A stretch of 64,000 bases of DNA from Streptomyces pseudovenezuelae. Its GTDB lineage: Bacteria; Actinomycetota; Actinomycetes; Streptomycetales; Streptomycetaceae. Under the pieces are notes generated by a model, which worked only from the letters and a program-made list of their open reading frames with translations, did no database searches and was not told the DNA's origin. The stretch is taken from positions 558,001-622,000 of the forward strand of contig NZ_JARXVH010000001.1 of the NCBI RefSeq assembly GCF_029892565.1, given 5' to 3'. Numbering within the stretch: the stretch's first letter is position 1; each line of letters begins with the position of its first letter. A program made the translations under genes and the position numbers. Shown one piece after another: positions 10,401 to 19,200 of this stretch.

Positions 10401-12005
10401 GACGGAGGCACGGAGGAAGTCCTGGCGGGGGTTGTCGAGGTCGAGCGGGCGGGCGTTCGCGGTCGCGCAGTTCTCGGTGGAGCCGGCGCTGGACACGCGC
10501 GGCGAACCGGCGCCGCTCACGCAGTAACCACTCACGTTCTGGAAGCCCAGGTCGTAGGGCGAGTCGGTGCCGCGCTGTGCGGTGAAGCCGGTGAATCGGA
10601 TATCGCTCGCCGCGTTGGCGATGACCGCCGGCCGTCCGTCGTTCGCCGCGAACTTCACGGAACTGTCGGTGAATTGGACGTCGTCGGCGTTGTGCAGGTA
10701 CCAGCCGTAGGCCGGCCGGGTGCCGATGGCCTTGGGGTTGTAGTCGTTCGGGTCGTTGCTCGGCACGCCGGTCGACATGGTGCCGTTGCCGCCGGGGACC
10801 GTGATGTCGACGTTGGTGAACGTGACGCCGTGGATCCGGTGACCGGTCTCGCCCCACAGAGTCGGGCTGAACGACGGGGAGTTGCCGGTGGCTGTGATGT
10901 TGTCGTAGGTGATGTCGCTGATGGAGCCGATGCCGGGACTGTTCCCGCACCGCTTCCGGGTCCCGATCTTCTGCATGATCGGCGAGTGGACGCCGGTCAT
11001 GGTGATGTCGCGGTAGTGGACGTCGGAGATCTTCGCGCCGTCCATCGAGACCATGCCGAGGCCGGACTTGTCGGCGCCCTCGATGCGGATCTTCTCGAAC
11101 TGGTAGTCCGAGAAGTCGCCGCAGGTCTCGGAGCCGAACATCAGGGCGTTGCAGCACTTGGCCGAGAGATACGAATCGCGCACCCTGACATGGCCGTTGG
11201 GGAGCTTGGCGCCGAGCGCGTAGTCGCTCTTGAAGACCAGGGCGTCGTCGTTGGCCTTGATGTTCGCGTTCGTCACCGTGACGTTCGTCGTGGAGATGAT
11301 GTTCCAGCCGTCGCGGTCGCTCGCGGTGTCGATGGTCAGCCGGTCCGAGGTGACGTCCTCGCAGCCGTTGATGAGGGCCGCGAAGTGGCCGCCGCGACGC
11401 AGGGTGAGGCCGTCGCCGATCCTCAGCCCGTCACACCGGGTCAGCGAGATGATCTTGTCGGCCTCGCCGGACTTGGGGTTGCCGGTGATCAGGTTGCCCA
11501 TGCCGTCGATGACACCCTCGCCGACGAAGCCGATGTCGGTCAGCCGGTCGCCGTAGATCATCGCGTCGTGGAAGTGGCTGTGCCCGTAGTCCTGGTAGGC
11601 GTCGTACGGGTTGGCCTCGGCCTTGTCGTACGTGTCGGCGCTGGAGCCCTGGATCGTGGCGCCCCGGTCGACCTGGAGCGTCACATGGCTCTTCATGCGG
11701 ATGGTGTTCTTGGACTTGTAGGCGCCGGCCGGGAAGCGGACGGTGCCGCCACCCGCCGCTGAACCGGCCGCGTCGATCGCCTTGTTGATGGCCGGGGTGT
11801 CGTTGGCCGAGCCGTCGCCCTTGGCGCCGTAGTCACGCACGTCGTACGTGGCGGCAGGGTGTCGCTGGGCCGTGAGAGCGGTCGAGGGGTGGGTCAGACC
11901 GAGGACGACGGCGAGGACCAGGAGGACGATCGTCGCCGCACCACGGGTGCGAGGGGTGGGCGTACTTCCGGGCGCGCTTCCGGGCCCACTTCTGAACGTG
12001 CTCAT
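7473..12005 (-). CDS. Multi-catalytic secreted glycosidase: GH28-like + GH29-like + F5/8C + GH27
   Basis: A 1510-residue exported protein with three enzyme-like modules. A signal/anchor segment covers 25-50. Residues 55-500 form a right-handed beta-helix of the GH28/pectate-lyase superfamily (DVRDYGAKGDG, later ANDDALVFKSD). Residues 525-925 resemble GH29 alpha-L-fucosidase, with GGFWIDND near 690 holding the expected nucleophile Asp. Residues 935-1080 are an F5/8 type C (CBM32-like) domain. Residues 1095-1510 are a complete GH27 alpha-galactosidase: MGWSSWSF, nucleophile Asp in DYLKIDG near 1258, acid/base Asp in WRTQGDVE. ATG 12005 is chosen because GAGGTGA stands eight bases upstream; a GTG at 12017 would overlap the preceding gene. 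It lies four bases after the GH105 gene and overlaps the dehydrogenase by four. The module order looks built to strip side chains from rhamnogalacturonan (inference). Confidence 0.88.
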   Translation of the reverse strand: MSTFRSGPGSAPGSTPTPRTRGAATIVLLVLAVVLGLTHPSTALTAQRHPAATYDVRDYGAKGDGSANDTPAINKAIDAAGSAAGGGTVRFPAGAYKSKNTIRMKSHVTLQVDRGATIQGSSADTYDKAEANPYDAYQDYGHSHFHDAMIYGDRLTDIGFVGEGVIDGMGNLITGNPKSGEADKIISLTRCDGLRIGDGLTLRRGGHFAALINGCEDVTSDRLTIDTASDRDGWNIISTTNVTVTNANIKANDDALVFKSDYALGAKLPNGHVRVRDSYLSAKCCNALMFGSETCGDFSDYQFEKIRIEGADKSGLGMVSMDGAKISDVHYRDITMTGVHSPIMQKIGTRKRCGNSPGIGSISDITYDNITATGNSPSFSPTLWGETGHRIHGVTFTNVDITVPGGNGTMSTGVPSNDPNDYNPKAIGTRPAYGWYLHNADDVQFTDSSVKFAANDGRPAVIANAASDIRFTGFTAQRGTDSPYDLGFQNVSGYCVSGAGSPRVSSAGSTENCATANARPLDLDNPRQDFLRASVGGLFLHWGLRTAPAHTSCSAWESDVTNGGWTPDYWVNEARKLHTQYLVLATFHSRLGYARPWPSKIPGSCATKRDFLGELITAAKAKGMKVVLYMTDDPQWHDEGGHEWLDSAAYSAYKGKDVDLTTRDGFGQFGYDNFFEVMDRYPDLGGFWIDNDNAYWESHDLYRQIYEKRPNYTISNNNEDTPIMDMISNEQKTGMTPDYDYPQAVYAAQPRLTEADFKLPSTGAWWYDGSDPSVDRKLTLGRLVTNAGSSVKALMAETAQVNGRFPANQTAFNTFADSYLDPIRESLHGTEGGGYMYGGLKPGFWNDGAHGVTTISRSDPDLQYVHVLTPPSTGTLRIRDNGYRIASVTNLRTGAPISWSQSGGVLTLTGLGSWDPYDTVFKVTTAGRQGILTGVKVSASASASGHAATAAGDGSYLTYWDNDKTLPVNLTFDLGAAKKVRYIGLNQREDSVAYARSATEQSARIKDYKVFLSNDGTTWGSAVKTGQLPSRRGIQGIDLTTANARYVRLEVDTTWAESTDTTRYRRLRVDEAWIGTSYATPATYTPKSDNGQSLRPSMGWSSWSFVRRTPTEAKIKAQADAIVSSGLKDHGFVNVNLDDFWQKCDANGFVVDSYGRWTVDPAKFPSGIKALADYIHGKGLKFGFYVTPGIAKNAVTANTPIEGTSYHAKDIADTSRTEKNYNCKNMYYIDYGKPGAQEFVNSWAKQFASWGVDYLKIDGVGSADIPDVQAWDKALRASGRPITFALSNNLPIADGATWRQLANSWRTQGDVECYCGPGSNGSGYPLTDWSHVSARFNSAASWQPYAGPGGWNDLDSLEIGNGDQVGLTADQRRAHFTLWAMAASPLLLGTDLTQLDAVDKAMLTNDRLIGVDQDGVAAKRVVNSGVKQVFSKRENSGAYVVALFNTGTSGNSTVSVNWSQVGFTGSGDVTDLWSGSHKGVIADSYSATLRPGETRLIRVNPVNSEVRGQS

Positions 12006-12009
12006 GACA

Positions 12010-13284
12010 CTAATCACCTCGCAGCTGCTCGTTCATGATCAGGAAGGCCCCGAGGCCGTGGAAGTCGTTGGTGGCACGGGTGCGGGCGATGTAGTACGCG
12101 TAGTCGCCGACGTTCGTGCCGACGGTGATGTCGGCCAGGTTCGTGCGGCCGTCCGCGCCGACCGACAGCTTCGCCAGCACGCCCTCGTAGCCGCGCCGGG
12201 CGACGGTGGCGAAGTGCGGGTCCAGATAGCCCTGTTGGGCGCCGCGCGAGAGGGCGTAGGTGAACATGCTGGAGCAGGACGTCTCGGTCCAGTTGTCGGC
12301 CCGGTCACCCTTGTCCATCACCTGGAACCAGCGTCCGGACGCCGGGTCCTGGTACTTCTCCAGGCCGGCCGCCAACCGCCCGAGGATGCCGAGGAGTTGG
12401 GCCCTGCGTGTCTGGTTCGCGGGGATCGCGTCGAGGACGTTGACGATCGCCATGGAGTACCAGCCGACCGCCCGGCACCAGTGCTCGGGGGCGAGACCGG
12501 TCTGCGGATCCGCCCAACTCACCGTCCTGGATTCGTCGTAGGCGTGCTTGAGCAGTCCGTTGGCGACCTGGAGGTGGCTGCCGTAGACGGCGAGTTGCCG
12601 GGCCGCCTCGTCGTCGGTGTAGGCGCGGTCACCGAACTCCTTGCCGTACTCGACGAGGAACGGGTTCACCATGTAGACGCCGTCCGCCCACAGTTGGTGC
12701 GCCCGGCTGCTGGTGTCGGCGTGCCAGAAACCGCCGTCGCTCGTGCGCGGATAGGTGTTGAGACGGTCGCGGATCTTTTTGGCCGCCTTGCGGTAGCGGT
12801 CCTGGCCGGTCTCGTGGTGCAGGACCACCAGCAGCCGCCCGGCCTGCATGCTGTCCAGGCTGTCGAAGGACTGGTCGATGGAGCCGTCGCTCTTCACGAA
12901 GCGGTCGACGTAGCTCTTGATGTAGGTCAGATAGCGCGGATCGTGGGTGCGCTTGTAGGTGAGGTACTGGCCGTAGAGGTAGAGGCCGACGGGGTAGGAC
13001 CAACCGCCGATGGTGCTCGGCGTGTAGCGGGCGGTCGTGGAGTCGACGACGGCCGTGGACCAGTCGGGGGCGGCGACGGGACGGCCCACCGCTGCCCCGG
13101 CAGGGGGCGCGGGAGCGGCCACGGCCGACGCCGGTACGGCGGCCGGCAGGGCGGTCAGGATGGCGGTGGTGAGCGCGACTGCCGTGAGCGCCACCCGCGG
13201 GCGCCGACGTCGACGGACGCTTTCATCCGATGTTCTCGGAGTGGACGGCTCCGTTCGGGAGGCCGCGAACACGTTCTCGTTCAT
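12010..13284 (-). CDS. Secreted GH105 unsaturated rhamnogalacturonyl hydrolase
   Basis: A 424-residue exported alpha/alpha-barrel enzyme of the GH88/GH105 group, which removes the unsaturated galacturonyl residue left by rhamnogalacturonan lyases. ATG 13284 is used (a longer frame to 13356 lacks a signal-peptide-like start); GGAGAG lies about 13 bases upstream. An Arg-rich n-region and a hydrophobic segment (ALTAVALTTAILTALP) end near AVAA. Diagnostic stretches are DSLDSMQAGRLL, HQLWADGVYMVNPFL and EHWCRAVGWYSMA, the last two carrying the Trp/Asp and Gly-Trp positions typical of GH105. It is the promoter-proximal gene of the pectin operon and would complement the PL11 lyase encoded at 35402-37300. 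Confidence 0.9.
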   Translation of the reverse strand: MNENVFAASRTEPSTPRTSDESVRRRRRPRVALTAVALTTAILTALPAAVPASAVAAPAPPAGAAVGRPVAAPDWSTAVVDSTTARYTPSTIGGWSYPVGLYLYGQYLTYKRTHDPRYLTYIKSYVDRFVKSDGSIDQSFDSLDSMQAGRLLVVLHHETGQDRYRKAAKKIRDRLNTYPRTSDGGFWHADTSSRAHQLWADGVYMVNPFLVEYGKEFGDRAYTDDEAARQLAVYGSHLQVANGLLKHAYDESRTVSWADPQTGLAPEHWCRAVGWYSMAIVNVLDAIPANQTRRAQLLGILGRLAAGLEKYQDPASGRWFQVMDKGDRADNWTETSCSSMFTYALSRGAQQGYLDPHFATVARRGYEGVLAKLSVGADGRTNLADITVGTNVGDYAYYIARTRATNDFHGLGAFLIMNEQLRGD

Positions 13285-13599
13285 GTGCGCATACCTGCTC
13301 TCCAGGGGAGTGGGGGGTCTGGGAGCGTGCAAAACCCAAGCACAGGCGACGTTCACATGCGTGCACCGGGTTCATCGATACGTTCGACAGCGCGATCCAG
13401 AGTCCCGGCATGACGAGGCACGGTCAATGGTTCCGGCCCAGGAGGTCGGATGCTTTCCGGCCATTCTCGGCCTCCGGAACTGAACCGCCGGTCAGTTCGA
13501 GAGGAATCTGCGCGGATTCCGGGGTCAGGAATGCATCACGGCACGTAATCGTTGACCATGGGAGTACCACCCGACGGCAACCGTAAGGATCGAGAGCTC
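13285..13599. other. 315-base intergenic region between pectin operon and aldo/keto reductase
   Basis: No convincing gene is seen. It must carry the minus-strand promoter of the pectin operon and the plus-strand promoter of the reductase, which point away from each other. The only symmetry noticed is TCGA-TACGT-TCGA at 13375-13387, 91 bases upstream of the GH105 start. It has a CG near its centre as LacI-type operators often do, but the arms are only four bases. In-frame ATGs at 13552 and 13558 could extend the reductase N-terminus into this region. Confidence 0.5.
13375..13387. promoter_or_regulatory. Short palindrome upstream of the pectin operon, possible operator
   Basis: Two TCGA arms separated by TACGT lie 91 bases upstream of the GH105 start codon. 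Arms this short occur often by chance in high-GC DNA. It is listed because it is the only symmetrical site found in the presumed promoter region of the operon. No regulator gene for it is identified next to the operon. Confidence 0.2.
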
Positions 13600-14436
13600 G
13601 TGAGCAGCAAGGTCCCCCCGATCATCCTCAACAACGGCGTCGAGATGCCCCAGCTGGGCTTCGGCGTCTGGCAGGTGCCGGACGACGAGGCGGAGCGGGC
13701 GGTCGCCACCGCGCTCGAGGCCGGGTACCGCAGCATCGACACAGCGGCGATCTACGGCAACGAAGAGGGCACCGGCAAGGCCATCGCGGCCTCCGACGTC
13801 CCCCGCGAGGACGTGTTCGTCACCACCAAGCTCTGGAACGCCGACCACGGTTACGACGCGACGCTGCGCGCCTTCGACACGTCGCTGGACAAGCTCGGCC
13901 TGGAGTATCTCGACCTGTATCTGATCCACTGGCCGACACCGGCCCGGGACGACTACGTCGACACGTACAAGGCGTTCGAGAAGCTCCTCGCCGACGGCCG
14001 GGTCCGTGCGATCGGTGTCTCCAACTTCGAGCCGGAGCACCTCAAGCGGCTCATCGCGGAGACGTCGGTGATCCCGGCGGTCGACCAGATCGAACTGCAC
14101 CCGCAGTTCCAGCAGCACGCGGGGCGTGAGTACCACGCGGAGCAGGGCATCGCGACCGAGGCCTGGTCGCCGCTCGGCTCGGGCCGTGGCCTCCTGGAGG
14201 TCCCGGCGATCATCGCCATCGCCCAGAAGCACAACCGCACCCCGGCCCAGGTCGTGCTGCGCTGGCACCTCCAGCTCGGCAACGTCGTGATCCCGAAGTC
14301 CGTGACGCCGTCCCGGATCAAGGAGAACATCGAGGTCTTCGACTTCAGCCTGGACACCGAGGATCTGGCGGCGATCAGCGCGCTGAACGAGGACCGTCGC
14401 CTCGGCCCGGACCCGTCGACGTTCAACGCCGGCTGA
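13600..14436 (+). CDS. Aldo/keto reductase
   Basis: A 278-residue NADPH-dependent carbonyl reductase with a TIM-barrel fold, cytosolic. GTG 13600 is chosen because the family usually begins a few residues before the PPIILNNGVEMPQLGFGVWQ strand and AAGGA lies ten bases upstream; ATGs at 13552 and 13558 would add a 16-residue hydrophilic leader. The catalytic tetrad is visible: Asp in GYRSIDTAAIYGNE, Tyr in AAIYGNE, Lys in VTTKLWN and His in YLIHWPTPA. The coenzyme region IPKSVTPSRIKENI is present. It is followed by a strong terminator, so it is monocistronic. Physiological substrate unknown; relatives reduce 2,5-diketo-D-gluconate and many aldehydes. Confidence 0.93.
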   Translation: MSSKVPPIILNNGVEMPQLGFGVWQVPDDEAERAVATALEAGYRSIDTAAIYGNEEGTGKAIAASDVPREDVFVTTKLWNADHGYDATLRAFDTSLDKLGLEYLDLYLIHWPTPARDDYVDTYKAFEKLLADGRVRAIGVSNFEPEHLKRLIAETSVIPAVDQIELHPQFQQHAGREYHAEQGIATEAWSPLGSGRGLLEVPAIIAIAQKHNRTPAQVVLRWHLQLGNVVIPKSVTPSRIKENIEVFDFSLDTEDLAAISALNEDRRLGPDPSTFNAG

Positions 14437-14457
14437 CCGCACCCGACGACCCCTTCA

Positions 14458-14491
14458 GGGCCGCCCGTCCACCCAGGACGGGCGGCCCTTT
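14458..14491 (+). terminator. Rho-independent terminator after the aldo/keto reductase
   Basis: A perfect 13-bp stem (GGGCCGCCCGTCC at 14458-14470 with its complement at 14476-14488) encloses a five-base loop and is followed by TTTGG. It starts 21 bases after the reductase stop codon. Streptomyces terminators often lack a long U tract, so this is a good candidate. Confidence 0.85.
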
Positions 14492-14612
14492 GGCGTGCCC
14501 GCGCCCACTCGACCGTCGGGTACTCACCCGTACGGCGGACCAGGTCCGTACCAAAAGAAGGTCGGAGGGGTTGACGCGGACACGTCGATGGGACCACCTT
14601 GTACCGCACCCG

Positions 14613-14631
14613 GTAAGGAAACTTTCCTAAC
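14613..14631. promoter_or_regulatory. CsnR-like palindromic operator upstream of the chitosanase
   Basis: The core AGGAAACTTTCCT (14616-14628) is a perfect 6+6 palindrome around C14622, and with outer bases G-T at 14613-14614 and A-C at 14630-14631 eight of nine arm positions match. It ends 17 bases before the GTG start. From established knowledge as I recall it, chitosanase genes of Streptomyces carry AGGAAA/TTTCCT palindromes bound by the ROK-family repressor CsnR, which releases DNA when chitosan oligomers are present. No csnR gene is in this window. Confidence 0.65.
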
Positions 14632-14648
14632 AGAAGGGTCCCCCACCA

Positions 14649-15344
14649 GTGCGCATACGAACACTGACCCTCGCCGCGGCCTCAGGTGCCGCTCTCCTCG
14701 CGGCCGGAGTCCTCCCGGCCCAAGCGACCGGCTCCGCGGGTCCGGCGTCCGCCCAGGAGGGCTCGGTCAGCGCGGCCTCCCTCCTCGCCAAGGTGACCTC
14801 GTGTCAGCAGCTCTCCAACGGCAAGTACCGTACCGACGACGAGACTTCGGCCACCATTCCGGTGTGCGGCAAGAACGGCGCCGTGTTCTGGAAGGCCGAC
14901 ATGGACATCGACTGCGACGGACAGCGCACCGCGAAGTGCAGCGAGTCCACCGACCCCTGGTACCAGGACGACACGGCCTTCCACCAGTCCAACGGCCAGC
15001 CCCTCAGGGCCGATTCACTGCCGTACGTCGTCGTGCCCAGCTCCAGCAGCATCTGGAACTACTCCAGCGCCGGCATCAAGGGCGGCGGCGTGGTCGCCGT
15101 GATCTACAACAACAAGGTGGAGTACGCCGTCGTGGGCGACACCGGCCCGACGAACATCATCGGCGAGGCCTCCTACGCCACCGCCAAGGCGCTCGGCATC
15201 GACCCCAACCCCGAGACCGGCGGCACCGACTCCGGCGTCACCTACATCCTGTTCAAGAACTCGAAGGTGTCCCCCATCGAGAACCACAACTCGGCGGTCA
15301 CGCTGGGGGACAGCCTGGCCAAGCAGTTCCTGCAGAACAACTGA
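14649..15344 (+). CDS. Secreted GH75 chitosanase
   Basis: A 231-residue exported enzyme predicted to hydrolyse beta-1,4 links in chitosan. The GTG start follows AGAAGGG at ten bases. The signal peptide runs to about LPAQATGSAG. The mature part begins with an Ala/Ser-rich stretch, then SLLAKVTSCQQL, FWKADMDIDCDG, PYVVVPSSSS and VVGDTGPTNIIGEAS. These are landmarks of the fungal-type GH75 family, and the Asp and Glu in the last motif are candidate catalytic residues. Cysteines at SCQQL, PVCGK, IDCDG and AKCSE may form disulfides. The gene is alone between a terminator and a convergent SDR gene, with its own palindromic operator, so expression by chitosan oligomers is likely (inference). Confidence 0.88.
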   Translation: MRIRTLTLAAASGAALLAAGVLPAQATGSAGPASAQEGSVSAASLLAKVTSCQQLSNGKYRTDDETSATIPVCGKNGAVFWKADMDIDCDGQRTAKCSESTDPWYQDDTAFHQSNGQPLRADSLPYVVVPSSSSIWNYSSAGIKGGGVVAVIYNNKVEYAVVGDTGPTNIIGEASYATAKALGIDPNPETGGTDSGVTYILFKNSKVSPIENHNSAVTLGDSLAKQFLQNN

Positions 15345-15379
15345 CAGGAACCAGCTCAGGAACTACGCAGGAGCGACGG

Positions 15380-16078
15380 TCAGTTGGGCTGTCCGAGCGG
15401 CCGTACGACGACGGTGTTGATGTCGACACCGTCGGGCTGCCGGACGGCCCACACGACCGTCTCCGCGATCTGGTCGGCGGTGAGCAGATGCCCCGGCGGG
15501 AGTCCGTTCCCGTCCCAGAAGGGCGTCTCCACGCGGCCCGGGGCGATCAGGGTCACGCCGACGCCCCAGTCGGTGACCTGGCGCCGGGTGTTCTCGGCGA
15601 GACCGGTCACCGCCCACTTCGTCGCGCCGTAGATGTTGCCCGGACCGTTCACGAAGCCGGCGACACTGCCCACCAGCACGATCCGGCCCCGGGTCTCCTT
15701 GAGGGCGTCGATGGACGCCCGGATGAGGAGCGCGGGGCCGAGCACGTTGGTGAGCACCATGTCGGTCCAGCCGGCCGGGTCGCCCTCCGCCACCGTGTCG
15801 TGGGTGGCGGAACCGGCGTTGGCCACCACCGTGTCCAGCCGCCCGAACTCCTTGATGGTGGTCGCGACGGCCGCCTGGACGTCGTCGTAGTCGGCCGCGT
15901 TGCCGACGAGCGTCAACAGGCCGTCCGGGTCGCCGAGTTCCTCGGCGAAGCCGCGCAGCCGTGCCTCCCCGCGGCCGGTGACGGCCACCCGGTGGCCCGC
16001 GTCGAGCAGGCGCCGCGCCACGGCGGCGCCGATGCCGCTGCCGCCGCCGGTGATGAGTGCGACCGGAGAGTCGGTCAT
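15380..16078 (-). CDS. SDR-family NAD(P)-dependent oxidoreductase
   Basis: A 232-residue classical short-chain dehydrogenase. The cofactor motif TGGGSGIG is at residues 10-17, NAG follows the fourth strand (VVANAGSATHD), and the active site is visible as Ser in VLVGSVAG with YGATK. An Arg after the second strand (TGRGEARL) suggests NADP preference. Cytosolic. It converges with the chitosanase gene (35 bases between) and is not obviously co-transcribed with anything; the large STAND gene on the same strand ends 145 bases upstream. Substrate unknown. Confidence 0.92.
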   Translation of the reverse strand: MTDSPVALITGGGSGIGAAVARRLLDAGHRVAVTGRGEARLRGFAEELGDPDGLLTLVGNAADYDDVQAAVATTIKEFGRLDTVVANAGSATHDTVAEGDPAGWTDMVLTNVLGPALLIRASIDALKETRGRIVLVGSVAGFVNGPGNIYGATKWAVTGLAENTRRQVTDWGVGVTLIAPGRVETPFWDGNGLPPGHLLTADQIAETVVWAVRQPDGVDINTVVVRPLGQPN

Positions 16079-16223
16079 GTGATTACCCCCTGTGTCTCAG
16101 TGACGGTGGGAGTAGATCAGTTGGAGCGCGCTCGATGTCAAGGACGGCGGCCGTCCCGGCGTCGGTACGGGCAACAGTCCGGCACCGGGCGCCACAGGCG
16201 TCCCGCACCAGGCGCCGCAGGCA

Positions 16224-19200
16224 TCACGCCCCGCACGTGTCCTGAAACTCCGCCGACGGGAAGTACCGGTCCCACTCGGCCCTGCTCAACCCGCCCTCCG
16301 CCCGCTCGCACACCGTGGCCGCGGCACGATTCGGCGCCAACGCGCGGGCCCGGTCGGGCAGATGGGGCGTGGCGATACGTACCTGGGAACCGTCGGGTGT
16401 GAGGCCGACGGCGAGTATCGGCCCGTCCCCCGCCGGCAGCGTCGCCGCGGGCAGGGCGGGCGTCGCCGTCTCCCACACCTTGGCGGAACCGTCCGGCGCC
16501 CCGGCCACGAGCAGTGAACCGTCGGCGGAGAACGCCAGCGCGGCCTTGTGCCTCGTGGAGCCGACCGACTTCAGCACGGCGAGCCGGCGCCAGTCGTGCA
16601 CGTCCCACAGGGTGACGCGGTCCTGGAAGTCGGCGACGGCGAGGTATCTCCCGTCGGGGCTGAAGGCACCGGCGGTCAGCAGGTCCTCGCCCTTCACACC
16701 CCCATCCCCTGTGCGCCGCTTGCCGGTTGTGACGTCGACGAGGGTGCCCTCCTCGGTCAGCGCGGTGCGCCCGGTCGGATCGACGACGACGGGCGCGGAG
16801 TCCTTCACGGCCACGGGCCGTACCGGCCGGCCCCGCCGGTCGAACGCGGCGACGGTGGCCGCCTTCTCCCGCCAGGTCCCGCCGATCAACCCCTGCAGCG
16901 AGAAGGTCCGTACGACGCTGGTCCGGCCGCCCTCCTGGTAGCGCAGCACCCCGGCCTCGGTGTCGAGTCGGATGCTGCCGACGGACGAGGAGGCGACGGG
17001 AAGGGTGAGCAGTGGCTCGCGGGGGCTGTCGTCCGTCGGGGCCGGCAGGTCGGTGCGCCACAGGGCGAGGGAGCCCGAACTCCAGGTCAGGGCGTAGGGG
17101 CCGACGAACTCCACGGCGTTCGCGGCGCCGTCCAGGGGCAGCCGGGGCCGTTCCCGGCCGGTGCGGAGGTCCCAGGTCACGATGCCGTCGGAGGCGGTGG
17201 TCGCCACGGCCCGACTGTCCGAGGAGAACACCAGTTGGTCACCCCGGCACAGGGCCCGTTCGGTGGCCGCCGGCACCGGTGTCGTCACCGGGCGGCGCCG
17301 CACCGCGTCGACAACGCGCAACTGCCCGTCGTAGTCGGTGCACCAGGCGATGTAGCGCTCGTCGGGGCTCTGCACGGGCAGCCCGCCGTCGTCGTCGCCC
17401 CGGTCGTAGCGGAGCAGCGCCCGCCCGGTGCGCACGTCCCACATCTCCAGCGTCGCGCGCCCGGCGGCCGTGCCGCGCCCGGGGCGGCGTTGGAAGAAGG
17501 TGTGCCCGCTCGGCCCGAACCCTCCGTCGGAGCTCTCCCACGCGCCGGTTCCGAGCCGACGCGTGCTGCCGTCCGTGAGTCCGCCGATCAGCACGCCGTG
17601 GCCGCCCGGGTCCCGGTACGCGACCAGGCGGCCGTCCGGGCTGACGTCGACCACGTTCGCGGACAGCCCGTGGCGCGACACCGAGCGCAGTTGCCGGTGG
17701 CTCGGCACATCCCACTGAACGACCTTGTCGTGCACCACCGTTGAGAGGATCCGGCCGTCCCGGCTGAGCCAGACGGGCGCGTTGAGGGCCCGGCCGCCTT
17801 CCTCGGGCTGGGTGAACTCGTCCTGTTCGCTCTGTGCGGCGGCCGTCCTGAGCGCCTGGCGGGTCTCGGGGAGGTCGGCGGTGCGCCACGCGGCGAGGGC
17901 GAGGCGCATCGCGGTGCGCGGCTCGGTGGCGCGCAGGGTGTCCGCCTGCGCGGCGACCCGGCGGGCCTCGGCCTCGTCGCGCTGCCGCGAGCTGACCCCG
18001 TTCTGGCGCCAGGCGGCGACGCCCGCGACGACGGCCAGGCAGAGCAGTACGGCGAGAGCGCCGGTGAGTGCCCGCAGGCGGCGGGCGGCGCGGGTGGTGG
18101 ACCGTACGCCGTGCTCGTACGCGGAGACGCTGGCGGCGAGGAAGTCGCGTTCGAGAGGGTTCAACTCTCGTGTCCGGGGGCCGCCCTCGCCCCCACACGC
18201 GCCCCTGCCCTCCTCGTTCCCGTCCCCAAAAGCCTCCCGAGCCTCCGACAGCCGTATCCCCCGATACAACGCCCCCGCGTCCCGGCCCAACTCCGTCCAG
18301 GCGCCCGCCGCTTCGGTGAGCCTGCGGTGCAGGCGCAGTCGCTCGCGGTCCTCGTCGATCCAGGCGCGCAGTCTCGGCCAGGCGCCGATCAGTGCCTCGT
18401 GGGCGAGGTCGACCGTGTCGCCGTCGACCGTCAACAGCCGGGCGCGGACGAGGTGTTCGAGGACGTGGGCGGTGGTCTCGTCGGCGTCGAGTTCCGCCCG
18501 CCGCGCCGGCCGTCGGGTGTCCTCGGTGCCCTCGCCGGGGTTCACCAGCCGCAGCAGCAGCGCCCGGACGGCGGCGGCCTCGGCGGGCGTGCACCGCGCG
18601 TAGGTCTCTTCCGCCGTGTGCGCGACGGCGCCATGGACGCCGCCGACGGCCTCGTACGCGGCGAGGGTGAGCGTCTTGCCGGTGCGCCGCCGCCAGACCT
18701 CGCGCAGGGCGTGGGCCATGAGGGGCAGGCCGCCCGGTTCGTCGGCGACGTCCGCGACGATCCGGGCGGTGAGCGCACGCTCGACGACGAGCCGACAGGC
18801 CGCGGCCGGCCGCACCACCGCCTCCCGCAGCCCCCGCGCCGTCATCGGCCCGGCCAGCAGTGTGGCGTCCCGCAACGCCTCGGCGAGCGGCCCGTGTTCG
18901 GCGCAGCGGCCGTAGAAGTCGGCGCGTACGGCGAGCAGGACGCGCAGCCGTGACGTCGGGTCGGCCGCGCGCAGCAACTGCCCGAGGAATCGGGCGCGTT
19001 CGGCGGAGCCGGCGCAGAGCGTGAAGACCTCCTCGAACTGGTCGACGACCAACAGGGTGTCGCCGGGCGAGTCGTGGGGAGTGAAGAGGGCTTCGTGGGT
19101 GCGGGCCGGATGCGGGCCCGGGGTGAGGAGCCGGATGGCGGCGGGCCGGAAGGCGACTCCCTCGTGCTCTCCCGGCACACCCCCCGCATGCTCCCCCGGC

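Noticed and set aside
8925..11762. 945-codon open frame on the plus strand inside the glycosidase fusion
   Set aside because: It is antisense to a protein with clear domains and has no family resemblance.
13552..13599. N-terminal extension of the aldo/keto reductase
   Set aside because: The added 16 residues are polar and unlike the family start; GTG 13600 has a suitable AAGGA.
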